This document shows, piece by piece, positions 43,436-51,806 of a stretch of 64,000 nt of DNA. The position numbers and the translations under genes are program-made. The DNA lies in NCBI GenBank assembly GCA_023431345.1, contig JAEYWK010000186.1:1-64000 (forward strand). The letters run 5' to 3'. The stretch's first letter is position 1; each line of letters begins with the position of its first letter. Origin of the DNA: Pseudomonadota bacterium. GTDB lineage: Bacteria; Myxococcota_A; Polyangia; Polyangiales; Polyangiaceae. The notes below the pieces were generated by a model. That model ran no database searches, was not told where the DNA came from, and saw only the letters and a program-made list of their open reading frames with translations.

Positions 43436-45971
43436 CGCTGGTGAGCTCCATACGTGCGAGCGGCTTGTCGGCAGGGTGCACGACGAACGGGCCGAGCGCG
43501 CGCACCATGTCCATCATCTGGGGCGGCAAGACTTGAAGGTGAGCGGGCAGCTGCGCGCTCACGCCTTCGATGCCCAGCAGGCGGCCGACGAGGCTCGTGT
43601 CGACGGGCGGCAGCTCCTGGATCGGCGCATGATCGGTCAACCCGGCGAGCTTGCGCGCGGCAGCCAGCGCTTGGCGTAGGCCGCCGAGCTCATCGACCAA
43701 CTTGTGCGCAAGCGCTTGCTCGCCGGTCCACACTCGCCCCTGACCGACCGCGTCTACCTGCTCTTTCGTCAGGTTGCGGCCCTCCGAAACGCGCTGCAAA
43801 AACACGTCGTAAAACTGCCAGACCTTGCGTTTGAGCTCGACCTTCTCTTCGTCCGTGAAGGGCCGGAACAGCGACTCGGCGTCGGCGCGGGGCGTCGTCT
43901 TGTAGACCTCGACGTTGACGCCCAGCTTCCTCAGCAGCTCCGAGACGTCGGCCTTGCCGTAGAAGATGCCGATGCTGCCGGTGATGGTGAGCGGGTTCGC
44001 GAACACGCGCGTGCCCGGCGAGGCGATGTAGTAGCCACCGCTGGCGGCCGCGGTGCCCATGCTGACCACGACCGGCTTCACCTTCGTGGTGCGCTCGATT
44101 TCGCGCCAGATCACGTCGGCGGCCATGGCCGAGCCTCCGCCCGTTTCGATGCGCAGCACCACCGCGCCGACCATCGGGTTCTCGCGCGCTTGCTTGATTG
44201 ACTCGGCCACCGTGTACGAGCCCACGAGCTTCATGCCCACGAGCGGGATGGTTTGGCTGCGACCGTCGATCATGTCGCCGTCGACGTAGATGAGCGCGAT
44301 GCCAGGGGTGGCGCCGTTGAACTCGTCCGCGTACGGTCCGCGATCGTCGTCGATCAGGCGCACCGGTTGCCCGAGGAGGCGCGAGGTCTCCGCTTCGAGC
44401 TGGTCGTCGAAGGCGTAGCCATCGACGAAGCCGGCCGTCTTCGCCTCGATCGAAACGAACGGCCCCTTGGCGACGCGGGCGCGCACTTCCTCCGGCTTCA
44501 GGTTGCGGCCATGCGCGATGCCGAGCGTGAGGTGCTTTTCGTGCTGTTGCAGCAGGTCGACCTTGTCGTTACGGGCGACCTCCGACGAGCCGCTGCGCGT
44601 GAACGCTTCGGGCGCGCTCTTGTGCGCGCCGATGCGCACGAAATCGGCCTTGATGCCGAGCTTGTCGAGCAAGCTCGCGTAGTAGAAGTAGCGCGCGCGC
44701 AGGCCGGCGAAGCGGATGCCGCCCGCCGGGTTGACCAGGATGCGATCTGCGGCGGAGCACAGGTAGAGCGACGAGCCGTCCGCGTCCTCGAGATGGCAAA
44801 GCACCTTCTTGCCGGAGCGCCGCAGCAGGTACACGGCGTCGCGCAGCTCTTGCACGTGCGCCATCGAGCCGGCAGGCGCCGTGCGGAGCTCGAGCACCAC
44901 CGCGCCGATGCCGGGCTCGTGCTCGGCGATTTGCCAAAGGTGCCGCAACAGGGCGGTGTGCTCGCGCACGCCCGGCGTGCTCTCGAGCCGAATGCGCAGA
45001 CCGAACGTAGGCGGCGTCGAGCCCGACGGCTCGCGGTAGCCCTTGAAGGCGACGTCGAGCGCCAGGTTCTCGTGCGCCTTGCCGCTCACGTTGCGGCCGA
45101 GCGCGCCGCCGAACAGGCTGCCGCCCGACAGCTCCATCGAGCCGGACGTGCCGTTCAGGTAAAACGACATGGTGGCGCTGGCGAGCCATTCATCCCGCCT
45201 GATGCCGTCGTCGGGATCCATCAGCGTCAGGCCGCCGCGTAGGCGCCCGAGCTGCGGAATATCGAGGCCCAACGTGGCAGAGGGAGCCCAGGTGGCGCGC
45301 TCTCGCGCGTCGACGACCTTGCCTTCGAGGCCAATCTCCAGCGCGCGGCTGCGCAGCGGGCGCACCGCCACCGCCAAGTCGAACGTGCGATCGATGGAGC
45401 CGCCGGCGGCGTTCTTGGGTGCGTTGATGTCGCTGGCGACGAACGACATTCCGAAGTAGTCGGACGGGCGCGTGGTCAAGCCTGCGGACCAGCCGAACAA
45501 GCCGTGCGCCTGGCTCAAATCGGAGTACGAGCGCTGGAGTGAGAAGCCCACCGCGAAGCTGTCGCTCGGGTGCACGGCGAGGCCCCACGTGACCCATTGA
45601 TATAGCTTGTCGCCTGCGAAGAGGGGACCGGGGCCGCCCTCGGGCGGGCTGATCAGATCGACGCGCACGCCCGTCGCCGCGTTCACGAACGGAATGGGGA
45701 ACGCGAAGGCCAGCGCGTGACCTTGCCAAGGGATGCGCGCGTCTTCGTTCAGGTACACGCTCGACCAGCGCAGCTCGCTCGCGGGCAAGAACGCGAGGCT
45801 CGCCGGGTTTTGTACGAGGGCGCTCGAGTCTTCGTTGCTGACGGGGTTTTTACCGAACACCGGCTGCCGCGTCGGCTGATTCGTCGGGTATTGAGCGAGG
45901 GCGGACGCCGCGAGCAGCGAGCTCGCGGTGAGCATGAGACCAAAATTTCCGGCGGCTCGAAGGCGGGTCAT
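43428..45971 (-). CDS. sppA: SppA-type S49 peptidase fused to an N-terminal outer-membrane barrel domain
   Basis: 847 residues. Signal peptide to ~27; residues ~28-330 are beta-rich with an early NPASLAFLPASELRWSS motif, as in PorV/FadL-like outer-membrane proteins; residues ~335-545 and ~565-780 are the two halves of a 67K-type SppA. The catalytic Lys451 lies in GAHKSAPEAFTRSG of the first half and Ser644 in TAAASGGYYIASPG of the second, matching the Lys-Ser dyad of E. coli SppA. Normal SppA is inner-membrane-anchored; here the barrel-like domain may place it at the outer membrane. It starts 18 bases after the histidine kinase stop. Confidence 0.85.
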   Translation of the reverse strand: MTRLRAAGNFGLMLTASSLLAASALAQYPTNQPTRQPVFGKNPVSNEDSSALVQNPASLAFLPASELRWSSVYLNEDARIPWQGHALAFAFPIPFVNAATGVRVDLISPPEGGPGPLFAGDKLYQWVTWGLAVHPSDSFAVGFSLQRSYSDLSQAHGLFGWSAGLTTRPSDYFGMSFVASDINAPKNAAGGSIDRTFDLAVAVRPLRSRALEIGLEGKVVDARERATWAPSATLGLDIPQLGRLRGGLTLMDPDDGIRRDEWLASATMSFYLNGTSGSMELSGGSLFGGALGRNVSGKAHENLALDVAFKGYREPSGSTPPTFGLRIRLESTPGVREHTALLRHLWQIAEHEPGIGAVVLELRTAPAGSMAHVQELRDAVYLLRRSGKKVLCHLEDADGSSLYLCSAADRILVNPAGGIRFAGLRARYFYYASLLDKLGIKADFVRIGAHKSAPEAFTRSGSSEVARNDKVDLLQQHEKHLTLGIAHGRNLKPEEVRARVAKGPFVSIEAKTAGFVDGYAFDDQLEAETSRLLGQPVRLIDDDRGPYADEFNGATPGIALIYVDGDMIDGRSQTIPLVGMKLVGSYTVAESIKQARENPMVGAVVLRIETGGGSAMAADVIWREIERTTKVKPVVVSMGTAAASGGYYIASPGTRVFANPLTITGSIGIFYGKADVSELLRKLGVNVEVYKTTPRADAESLFRPFTDEEKVELKRKVWQFYDVFLQRVSEGRNLTKEQVDAVGQGRVWTGEQALAHKLVDELGGLRQALAAARKLAGLTDHAPIQELPPVDTSLVGRLLGIEGVSAQLPAHLQVLPPQMMDMVRALGPFVVHPADKPLARMELTSVD

Positions 45972-45989
45972 GGCGGCCCCGCATTCTTA

Positions 45990-47285
45990 TCACTGGATAC
46001 GCGGTAAACGCACCGAGAACGTCGAGCCACGGCCCTCGGTGCTCTCGACGCTGACCGTTCCGCCCGCCTGTTGGACGATGCTGTAAACGGTGGAGAGGCC
46101 GAGCCCGGAGCCGTGCGCTTTCGTCGTGAAGAACGGCTCGAACACGCGGTCGCGCGTCGCGGCGTCCATGCCTGCCCCCTGGTCCGTGACCGTGAGTAGC
46201 GCGTGGTCTTCCTCGACCGAGAGGGCTAGCGTCACCTCATCACCCTGAGGCGAGCCGGCGCTGGCGTCGCGCGCGTTGATGACCAGATTCAAGATCACTT
46301 GCTCGATCTGGCTAGGGTCGACGCTGACCAGCACCGCGCCGCTCGGGCGATGCACGCTCAGCGTCGCTTGCCCGCGTACGAGGGTGCCGAGCATGGGCTC
46401 GAGCTCGCGCAGGGTGCGCGATAGATCGACGGGGCGCGGCGCCGGATTTTTGGCCTTGGCGAAGGTGAGCAGTTGCTGCACGAGCCTCGCCCCGCGTTGC
46501 CCGGATTCGACCACCTCGCCCAGCGCCTCATCGAGCTCGCGGTCACCGGGGCGGTCGACCCGCAGCGACTCGATCTTCAGCATCATCGCTTGGAGCACGT
46601 TGTTGAAGTCGTGGGCCACGCCGGCGCTCATGCGGCTGAGCGCCGCCATGCGCTCGGCCTTCGCCAAGCGCTCGCGCTGCTCGGCCATGGCGGCCTCGAC
46701 GTCGAGGCGCGTCGCTTGCTCGAGCAGCAGCGCCACCAAGTCGGCCAGGGCGGCCGCGAAATGGCGGTCGCGGGAAGTCCATTCGCGGGGCGCTCCGGTG
46801 TGCTCGTGTCGCACCACCCCCACCACCTGCCCGAGCCGGAAGACGGGGGCGTCGAGCGAGGCGCTGATGCCGTTCGGGTCGAGGTAGCTCGACGTCAGCG
46901 TGGCGTTCATCGCGCCGCCCCCCGGCTCCGGCAGTGAGAGCACGCGCCGGGCCTCGAGCGCCTCGAGGTAGCCTGGCAGCTGGGCCAGCTCCAAGCGGAG
47001 CCCGCTCGAGCTGCGATCTTGGCTCAGCTCGTACAGGGTCGCGCAGGTCAGCTGCGTCCCGTCGGCGGAGATGAACCAGACTCCCGTCCGCTCGACGCCC
47101 ATTGCGCGGGCGCTGGTCTTGCAGGCTTGCGCGAGGGCCCGGGTCAGCTCGTCGGCGTGGCTCAGCGCGATGCGCGACAGCCCGAGCCGTGTGGCATCGA
47201 ACAGTGAGCTCGTCTGCGATCCGTCCGTCACTACTTTCAGCCTACTACGGCCGGAAGCTAGTTTGGGAAAGGCCCGCTTCGTCAC
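45990..47285 (-). CDS. GAF-domain sensor histidine kinase
   Basis: A 431-residue cytosolic protein. A GAF-like sensor domain (~35-190) is followed by a coiled linker, a HisKA domain with SAGVAHDFNNVLQ (His225), and a HATPase domain with LNLVINARDAS, DQGAGMD, FFTTKAHGSGLGLS and GRGSTFSVRLP. The HDFNN form of the His box is typical of orphan hybrid-like kinases. There is no receiver domain and no response regulator next door. The GTG start at 47285 is 27 bases from the divergent Ser/Thr kinase gene. It is the first gene of the operon with sppA and the pseudo-ATPase. Confidence 0.9.
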   Translation of the reverse strand: MTKRAFPKLASGRSRLKVVTDGSQTSSLFDATRLGLSRIALSHADELTRALAQACKTSARAMGVERTGVWFISADGTQLTCATLYELSQDRSSSGLRLELAQLPGYLEALEARRVLSLPEPGGGAMNATLTSSYLDPNGISASLDAPVFRLGQVVGVVRHEHTGAPREWTSRDRHFAAALADLVALLLEQATRLDVEAAMAEQRERLAKAERMAALSRMSAGVAHDFNNVLQAMMLKIESLRVDRPGDRELDEALGEVVESGQRGARLVQQLLTFAKAKNPAPRPVDLSRTLRELEPMLGTLVRGQATLSVHRPSGAVLVSVDPSQIEQVILNLVINARDASAGSPQGDEVTLALSVEEDHALLTVTDQGAGMDAATRDRVFEPFFTTKAHGSGLGLSTVYSIVQQAGGTVSVESTEGRGSTFSVRLPRIQ

Positions 47286-47312
47286 GCGGATTTCGGGTTA
47301 GATTGATGGGGT

Positions 47313-49364
47313 TTGGACCGCGCGCAGGCAGCACCACCGCCCTCGTCACCGTCCCCGCGAACGCCCGCGTCTCGGCTCGAGCACCCGCGCGCACCGCAAT
47401 CTCGCTTCGACGCGACGCGCGCGTTCGTGCGCGAAGGGCTGCGGAGCCGGCTCGTGTGGCTGGTGCTCGCGGTCGGGCTTGCCGCTACCGCCGCCGCGGG
47501 CGTGCTGGCGGCGAAGCGCGCGCGCCTCGCCGCAGAGGCGGAGTTTGCGCGGAACTCGCAGGCGCTCCACGCCCACGTGACGGAGAGCTTTCGGGCCCCG
47601 CTCGAGGCGCTCCACGCCATCCACGCGCTCGGCGGGGCCTGGCCGGAGGTGGATCAACCCCGCTTCGAGCTGTTCGCCAGCCGCTTGCTCGAGCGCTATC
47701 CGAGCCTGGCCGCGCTGGAGCTGTTCGACGTCGTCGAAGCCTCAGAGCGAGAGCCGTTCGAGCGGAAGGTGAGCGCGCAGCTCGGTCGCGCTTTCTCTTT
47801 TCGTGAGCCGGCCGCGACCGGCGGGGGCATGGTGCCCGCTGCTCCGCGAGAGCGCTACGTGGTGCTCACGCGCCTCCTGCCGCTCCAGGACGGCCTGCTC
47901 GGGCTCGACTTGATGTTCGACCCGCTGCGGCGACAGCAGGTTGAAGACGCTGCGCGCGCGGCCACGCCGCTCGTGACCGGCAAGTTCCGGCTCGTCGAAG
48001 ACCCGGAGGGAGTCTTCTCCGTCGCCGTCTATTATCCTCTGTACCAGGGCGGGGTGGTGCCGGCGCAGGTCGAGGCGCGCATGCGCGCGGTGCGCGGCTT
48101 CGCGGTGGCGCTGTATCGCTTGTCGCCCCTGATGCGCTCGGCCCTGCAAGGCGCGGCGTTCGACGCCGAGGCGGTGCGGCTCGTGGATCGCGATCCCGGG
48201 CTCTCGCCGAGCGACGCCCTGCTGTTCGGCAAGCCCGCGGCGGGCGGAGAAGGGGCGCTCCATCACTCCCATGATTTGCATTTTGCGGGTCGGGCCTGGG
48301 CGCTCGAAACCTCACGCGCCTCGGCGCCGCTGCTGGCGGGCGCGGGACCGAGCCTGGCCGTCGGCGGCGTGGGAAGCCTGCTGGTGGCCTTGCTCGTGGC
48401 GACGGCGACCTCGCTGCGCCAGTCGCGTCGGCGCGTCCGTGCGCTGCAAGAGCTCGGGCCTTATCAGCTGCTGCGTGAGGTCGGCGCGGGGGGGATGGGG
48501 CGCGTGTTCGAGGCGCGGCACAGCTTGCTGCGGCGCCGCGCGGCCATCAAGGTGGTGGCCACCGAGGAGGCCAGCGAAGAGCAGCTGCGGCGCTTCGATT
48601 TGGAAGCGAAGATCACGAGCGAGCTGTGTCACCCGAACACGGTGGTGGTGTTCGACTACGGGCGCACGCGTAGCGGTGATTTTTACTACGCCATGGAGTT
48701 CGTCAACGGCATCGATCTCGAGCGGCTCGTACGAGAGCACGGCGCGCAGCCCGCCGCCCGCGTCCGACATCTGCTCGTTCAAGCGTGCGGCTCGCTCTCG
48801 GAGGCGCACGGCCTCGGCCTCGTTCACCGTGACGTGAAGCCGGGAAACTTGATGGTCGGCGTCATCGGGGGCGTGTTCGATTTCGTGAAGGTGCTCGATT
48901 TTGGCTTGGTGCGGGTGACGCGCGGCGTAGAAGCTGGCAAATCCGGTCCTGGACATTTACTGGGTACGCCGCGCTACATGGCACCCGAGTGCTTCGCCAG
49001 CTCACAGGCCGGGCCCAGCGCCGACATCTACGCGCTCGGCTGCGTCGCTTACTTCTTGCTCGCGGGCCAAGAGCCGTTCAACGCCAAGACCGACGCGGGC
49101 ATCGCGACCCTGCACCTCACCCAGCCGCCGCCGCCGCTCACCGGGCGTGGGCGCGGCGACGTCACGCCCGCCTTCGAGAAGCTGGTGATGCGCTGCCTCG
49201 CCAAGAAGCCCGACGAGCGCTTCGCCAGCATGGCCCAGCTGATGCGGGCCCTGAACGAGCTCGAGCTGGCGGCCTGGAGTCAGGCGGACGCGGCCGCGTT
49301 CTGGGCGGAGCACGCCGCCGACCAGGACGCGCGAGCAGCCGAGCGCAGCCTGGTTGCGCGCTGA
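47313..49364 (+). CDS. Membrane Ser/Thr protein kinase with CHASE-like sensor domain
   Basis: 683 residues. TM1 (~46-66), an extracytoplasmic CHASE-like domain (~75-330; LFASRLLERYPSLAALELFDVV and ERYVVLTRLLPLQDGLLGLDL are characteristic), TM2 (~345-367), then a Hanks-type kinase: GAGGMGRVFEARH, AIKVV (Lys413), HRDVKPGN (Asp507), LDFGLV (Asp529), GTPRYMAPE. The sensor precedes the kinase, the reverse of the usual PASTA or receptor-kinase order. The TTG start at 47313 was kept because TM1 follows; no better start exists downstream except a GTG at 47427 just before TM1. Confidence 0.88.
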   Translation: MDRAQAAPPPSSPSPRTPASRLEHPRAPQSRFDATRAFVREGLRSRLVWLVLAVGLAATAAAGVLAAKRARLAAEAEFARNSQALHAHVTESFRAPLEALHAIHALGGAWPEVDQPRFELFASRLLERYPSLAALELFDVVEASEREPFERKVSAQLGRAFSFREPAATGGGMVPAAPRERYVVLTRLLPLQDGLLGLDLMFDPLRRQQVEDAARAATPLVTGKFRLVEDPEGVFSVAVYYPLYQGGVVPAQVEARMRAVRGFAVALYRLSPLMRSALQGAAFDAEAVRLVDRDPGLSPSDALLFGKPAAGGEGALHHSHDLHFAGRAWALETSRASAPLLAGAGPSLAVGGVGSLLVALLVATATSLRQSRRRVRALQELGPYQLLREVGAGGMGRVFEARHSLLRRRAAIKVVATEEASEEQLRRFDLEAKITSELCHPNTVVVFDYGRTRSGDFYYAMEFVNGIDLERLVREHGAQPAARVRHLLVQACGSLSEAHGLGLVHRDVKPGNLMVGVIGGVFDFVKVLDFGLVRVTRGVEAGKSGPGHLLGTPRYMAPECFASSQAGPSADIYALGCVAYFLLAGQEPFNAKTDAGIATLHLTQPPPPLTGRGRGDVTPAFEKLVMRCLAKKPDERFASMAQLMRALNELELAAWSQADAAAFWAEHAADQDARAAERSLVAR

Positions 49365-50492
49365 TCAGAGCCAACCGAGCGCGCGAGCGATGGTCTGAAT
49401 CTCGGGCAAGCGCGCGGCCAGCTCGTCGTTGTCTTTGACGGGCAGGAAGCGCGAGCTTTCACCCGTGCGCGGCAAGTGCAAGTACTTCGTCGGCAGCGCG
49501 GAGGTGACCTCGTTCACCAAGCGCTCGAACTGGATGACCGGGCTCCCCTCCACCTTCTTGGTGACGGTGAAGAATGTCCACGGCATGTCGAGCTCGAGCA
49601 GCGCCTTGGCGTCGAAATGAAAGACGTTGGTGTTGAACACCCGCACCGTCGCCGGATCGAAGCTGGGGGGAATGCGGAACTCTTCCAGCACGCACGGCCT
49701 ACCATCCACGCGCACGGGGATGCCGCCGCGATCGGAGCCGAGCTTGTCTACTACCTCCGAGGTGACGGGCAGGCCGTGCGCCAGGTGAAAGCCGAGGATC
49801 AACGGATCGAGCGTGCCGCCGAGGTTGTCGATGTTGGTCATCATCAGCGTCTTGCCGCCCCGCTCGACGAAGCGCTGCAGCAGCCCGCTGCGCTTCAGCG
49901 CGTCCGGCAGGTCGCCGTGGCCGGGGGCGTGCTCGCTCGGGCGACCGTCGCGGCCGAGGAAGATGTTGCCGTCGGGCGTGAGTCGCAGCGAGAGCTCTTG
50001 CAGGAAGGTCGCGACCTCGTCGCCTCGGCGGCGTGAGCCCAGCGCGTCTTTGATCTTTTGATCCGTCGACTGGCTGGTCATCAGCCACAGCGGCGGGAGC
50101 GCGCCGTATTTTTCGCGGATCACCTCCACCTCGCGCAGGCGCAGATCCAAGAAGGTGTGCCCCGGCACGGCGTCGACGAGCGCCTTGACGACGCCGCCCA
50201 TGCGCGTCGCCATGCCTCCCGCCAGCACGACGAGCGCGTACTCACCGCGCTCGAGCGCGGCCTTGCCCAGCGCGGTGAGCCGCTCGTGCTCCGCCGTCCC
50301 CGCGACCGGCAGGTGCACCACGTCACCGGGCGCGGGGGGCGCGATGCTGCCCTTCACGACGTTGTCGGCGGGGACTCCGCGCTGCAGGGGCTGAGCCAGC
50401 TCAATCAAGCGAGGGGCGTTGAAGCCGCACTCTTCGAGCGTGCGCTTGATGTCGGCGGGAAGGGCGGCGAGCTGCGTTTCGAGCGAAGTCAT
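49365..50492 (-). CDS. UDPGP-family nucleotidyltransferase (UTP-sugar-1-phosphate uridylyltransferase-like)
   Basis: A 375-residue protein with the nucleotide-binding signature YALVVLAGGMATRMGG (~86-101), a following Lys in VVKALVD, LMTSQSTDQKI, NIFLGRDG, MMTNIDNLGG and VFHFDAKALLE. The pattern fits the UDP-glucose/UDP-GlcNAc pyrophosphorylase family more than bacterial GalU. It makes an activated sugar for glycan or glycogen synthesis; the sugar cannot be assigned. Its stop abuts the stop of the convergent kinase gene. Confidence 0.82.
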   Translation of the reverse strand: MTSLETQLAALPADIKRTLEECGFNAPRLIELAQPLQRGVPADNVVKGSIAPPAPGDVVHLPVAGTAEHERLTALGKAALERGEYALVVLAGGMATRMGGVVKALVDAVPGHTFLDLRLREVEVIREKYGALPPLWLMTSQSTDQKIKDALGSRRRGDEVATFLQELSLRLTPDGNIFLGRDGRPSEHAPGHGDLPDALKRSGLLQRFVERGGKTLMMTNIDNLGGTLDPLILGFHLAHGLPVTSEVVDKLGSDRGGIPVRVDGRPCVLEEFRIPPSFDPATVRVFNTNVFHFDAKALLELDMPWTFFTVTKKVEGSPVIQFERLVNEVTSALPTKYLHLPRTGESSRFLPVKDNDELAARLPEIQTIARALGWL

Positions 50493-50599
50493 GACGGCGC
50501 GCGAGCCTAATGGCGCGGACGTCCAGCCACAATCGCTTTGCAGCGGGCGCCGCGCGCGCGGGTTGCGGCAAGATCTGCCATACTGCCGCAGGCTCGCTC

Positions 50600-50857
50600 A
50601 TGTTTCGGCCGCGTCGCTCACTCGTCGTCGTGCTCGCGCTGCTGGGCGCAGCTTGCGCTACCCAGCGTGAGCAGCGCTCGTCGTCGGCCGAGGCGCGCGA
50701 ACGCCCCACCGACGAAGCTTGCGAAGCGCCGGGCAAGCCACCGGCGCCGGCTGCGGAGTGGTCGTGCGCGTACTGGCACTGGAACGGCGTGCGCTACGTC
50801 TGGATCGAAGGCAGCTGGTACACTCCCGCCCCTTCAAGCGTGCCTGCCGCGCGCTGA
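50600..50857 (+). CDS. Small lipoprotein with YXWxxGxW-like motif
   Basis: An 85-residue product from the ATG at 50600, with lipobox SLVVVLALLGAAC and a hydrophilic middle. The C-terminus reads WSCAYWHWNGVRYVWIEGSW, resembling half of a YXWGXW repeat found in small outer-membrane lipoproteins. The function is unknown. The start is preceded by GCAGG. Its last 24 bases overlap the 3' end of the convergent gene at 50834-51637. The frame upstream to 50510 is not needed. Confidence 0.65.
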   Translation: MFRPRRSLVVVLALLGAACATQREQRSSSAEARERPTDEACEAPGKPPAPAAEWSCAYWHWNGVRYVWIEGSWYTPAPSSVPAAR

Positions 50858-51637
50858 GCTCTTCTTTCGGGCGAGAGGCTTTGGGGGCTTGGCCTTCGTC
50901 TTGGGCTTCGCCTGGGCTCTGCGCGTGGCCTTCGTCTTGGGCTTCGCCTGGGCCTCGGGCTTGGCCTTCGCCAGCGCTTTGGTCTCGGGCTTGGCCTTGA
51001 TGGGGGGCTTGGAAGCGCGCCTTTTTGCCACGACGAGGGGCGTGGGCGCGGTGCGTTTGGCGCGGCGCTTCGGCCGAGTCTTTCTTGCCGCGGGGGGCGG
51101 CTCGGTGCGGAGCGACGGGGCGAGCGCGCGTGCGGCGATGAGCAGCTGGGCAGTGGCGCTCACCCAGCGGTCCGCACCAAAGTCGCGGAAGCTCTCGAGC
51201 GCTTGCTTCACGTCCCCCGTCGCGTCCGCGTCGAGAGCTAGCTGTCCGGCTCGACCGAGCAGCGCGCGGAGCTCGTCGGCGGCATCATCGAGCGCGCTCG
51301 GCCCCGCCGGTCGCTCGACGCGCTCCGCCCGCTTGGCCAGCGTGAGCGAGCTCTGCCCCGCTGCTTCGGAGAACGCGTCGAGCTCCTGCTTCACGCGGCG
51401 GAAGAACTCGGCCTTGCGACCGCCCAAGATGATGCTTTGCACGACGTCGAAGGCCAGGCTCATCAGATCTGGCAGCGGCTGGCCGTGCTCATCGGTGCCG
51501 CGATCTTCGCCGCGACCTTCGGTCAGAAAATGGAGAGCGGCCACGATGGGCCCGACGTTCACGGCCGTCGTGCCGTCGCGCAGGGTGGTGACCCCCGTCT
51601 CGTTCAAGACTAACGCTTCGATCTCGGCTCGACTCAT
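50834..51637 (-). CDS. Protein with histone-H1-like Lys/Ala/Pro tail
   Basis: A 267-residue protein from the ATG at 51637 (GGGGGAA six bases upstream). Residues ~1-170 are a helical domain I do not recognise (LVLNETGVTTLRDGTTAVNVGPIVAALHFLTEG, SIILGGRKAEFFRRVKQELDAF). From ~185 to the end the sequence is Lys/Ala/Pro/Arg-rich, with AKPETKALAKAKPEAQAKPK-like imperfect repeats, as in histone H1 or AlgP. The tail may bind nucleic acid; that is inference from charge. The 3' end overlaps the convergent lipoprotein gene by 24 bases. Confidence 0.75.
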   Translation of the reverse strand: MSRAEIEALVLNETGVTTLRDGTTAVNVGPIVAALHFLTEGRGEDRGTDEHGQPLPDLMSLAFDVVQSIILGGRKAEFFRRVKQELDAFSEAAGQSSLTLAKRAERVERPAGPSALDDAADELRALLGRAGQLALDADATGDVKQALESFRDFGADRWVSATAQLLIAARALAPSLRTEPPPAARKTRPKRRAKRTAPTPLVVAKRRASKPPIKAKPETKALAKAKPEAQAKPKTKATRRAQAKPKTKAKPPKPLARKKSSARGRHA

Positions 51638-51806
51638 GACGTTCCCCCACGGTACACGCGCTCGCGCGCAGCGCCAACGACGCGGGCCCATCGCCAGCCT
51701 CGATCCGTAGACGAGGCCCGGCGCGGACGCGGCCGCTCCCGCGCCCGAACCCGGCCCGATCACCAATCGAGGCTGGGCCTATCGCCGTGCTACGCTCGCG
51801 TCCGTC

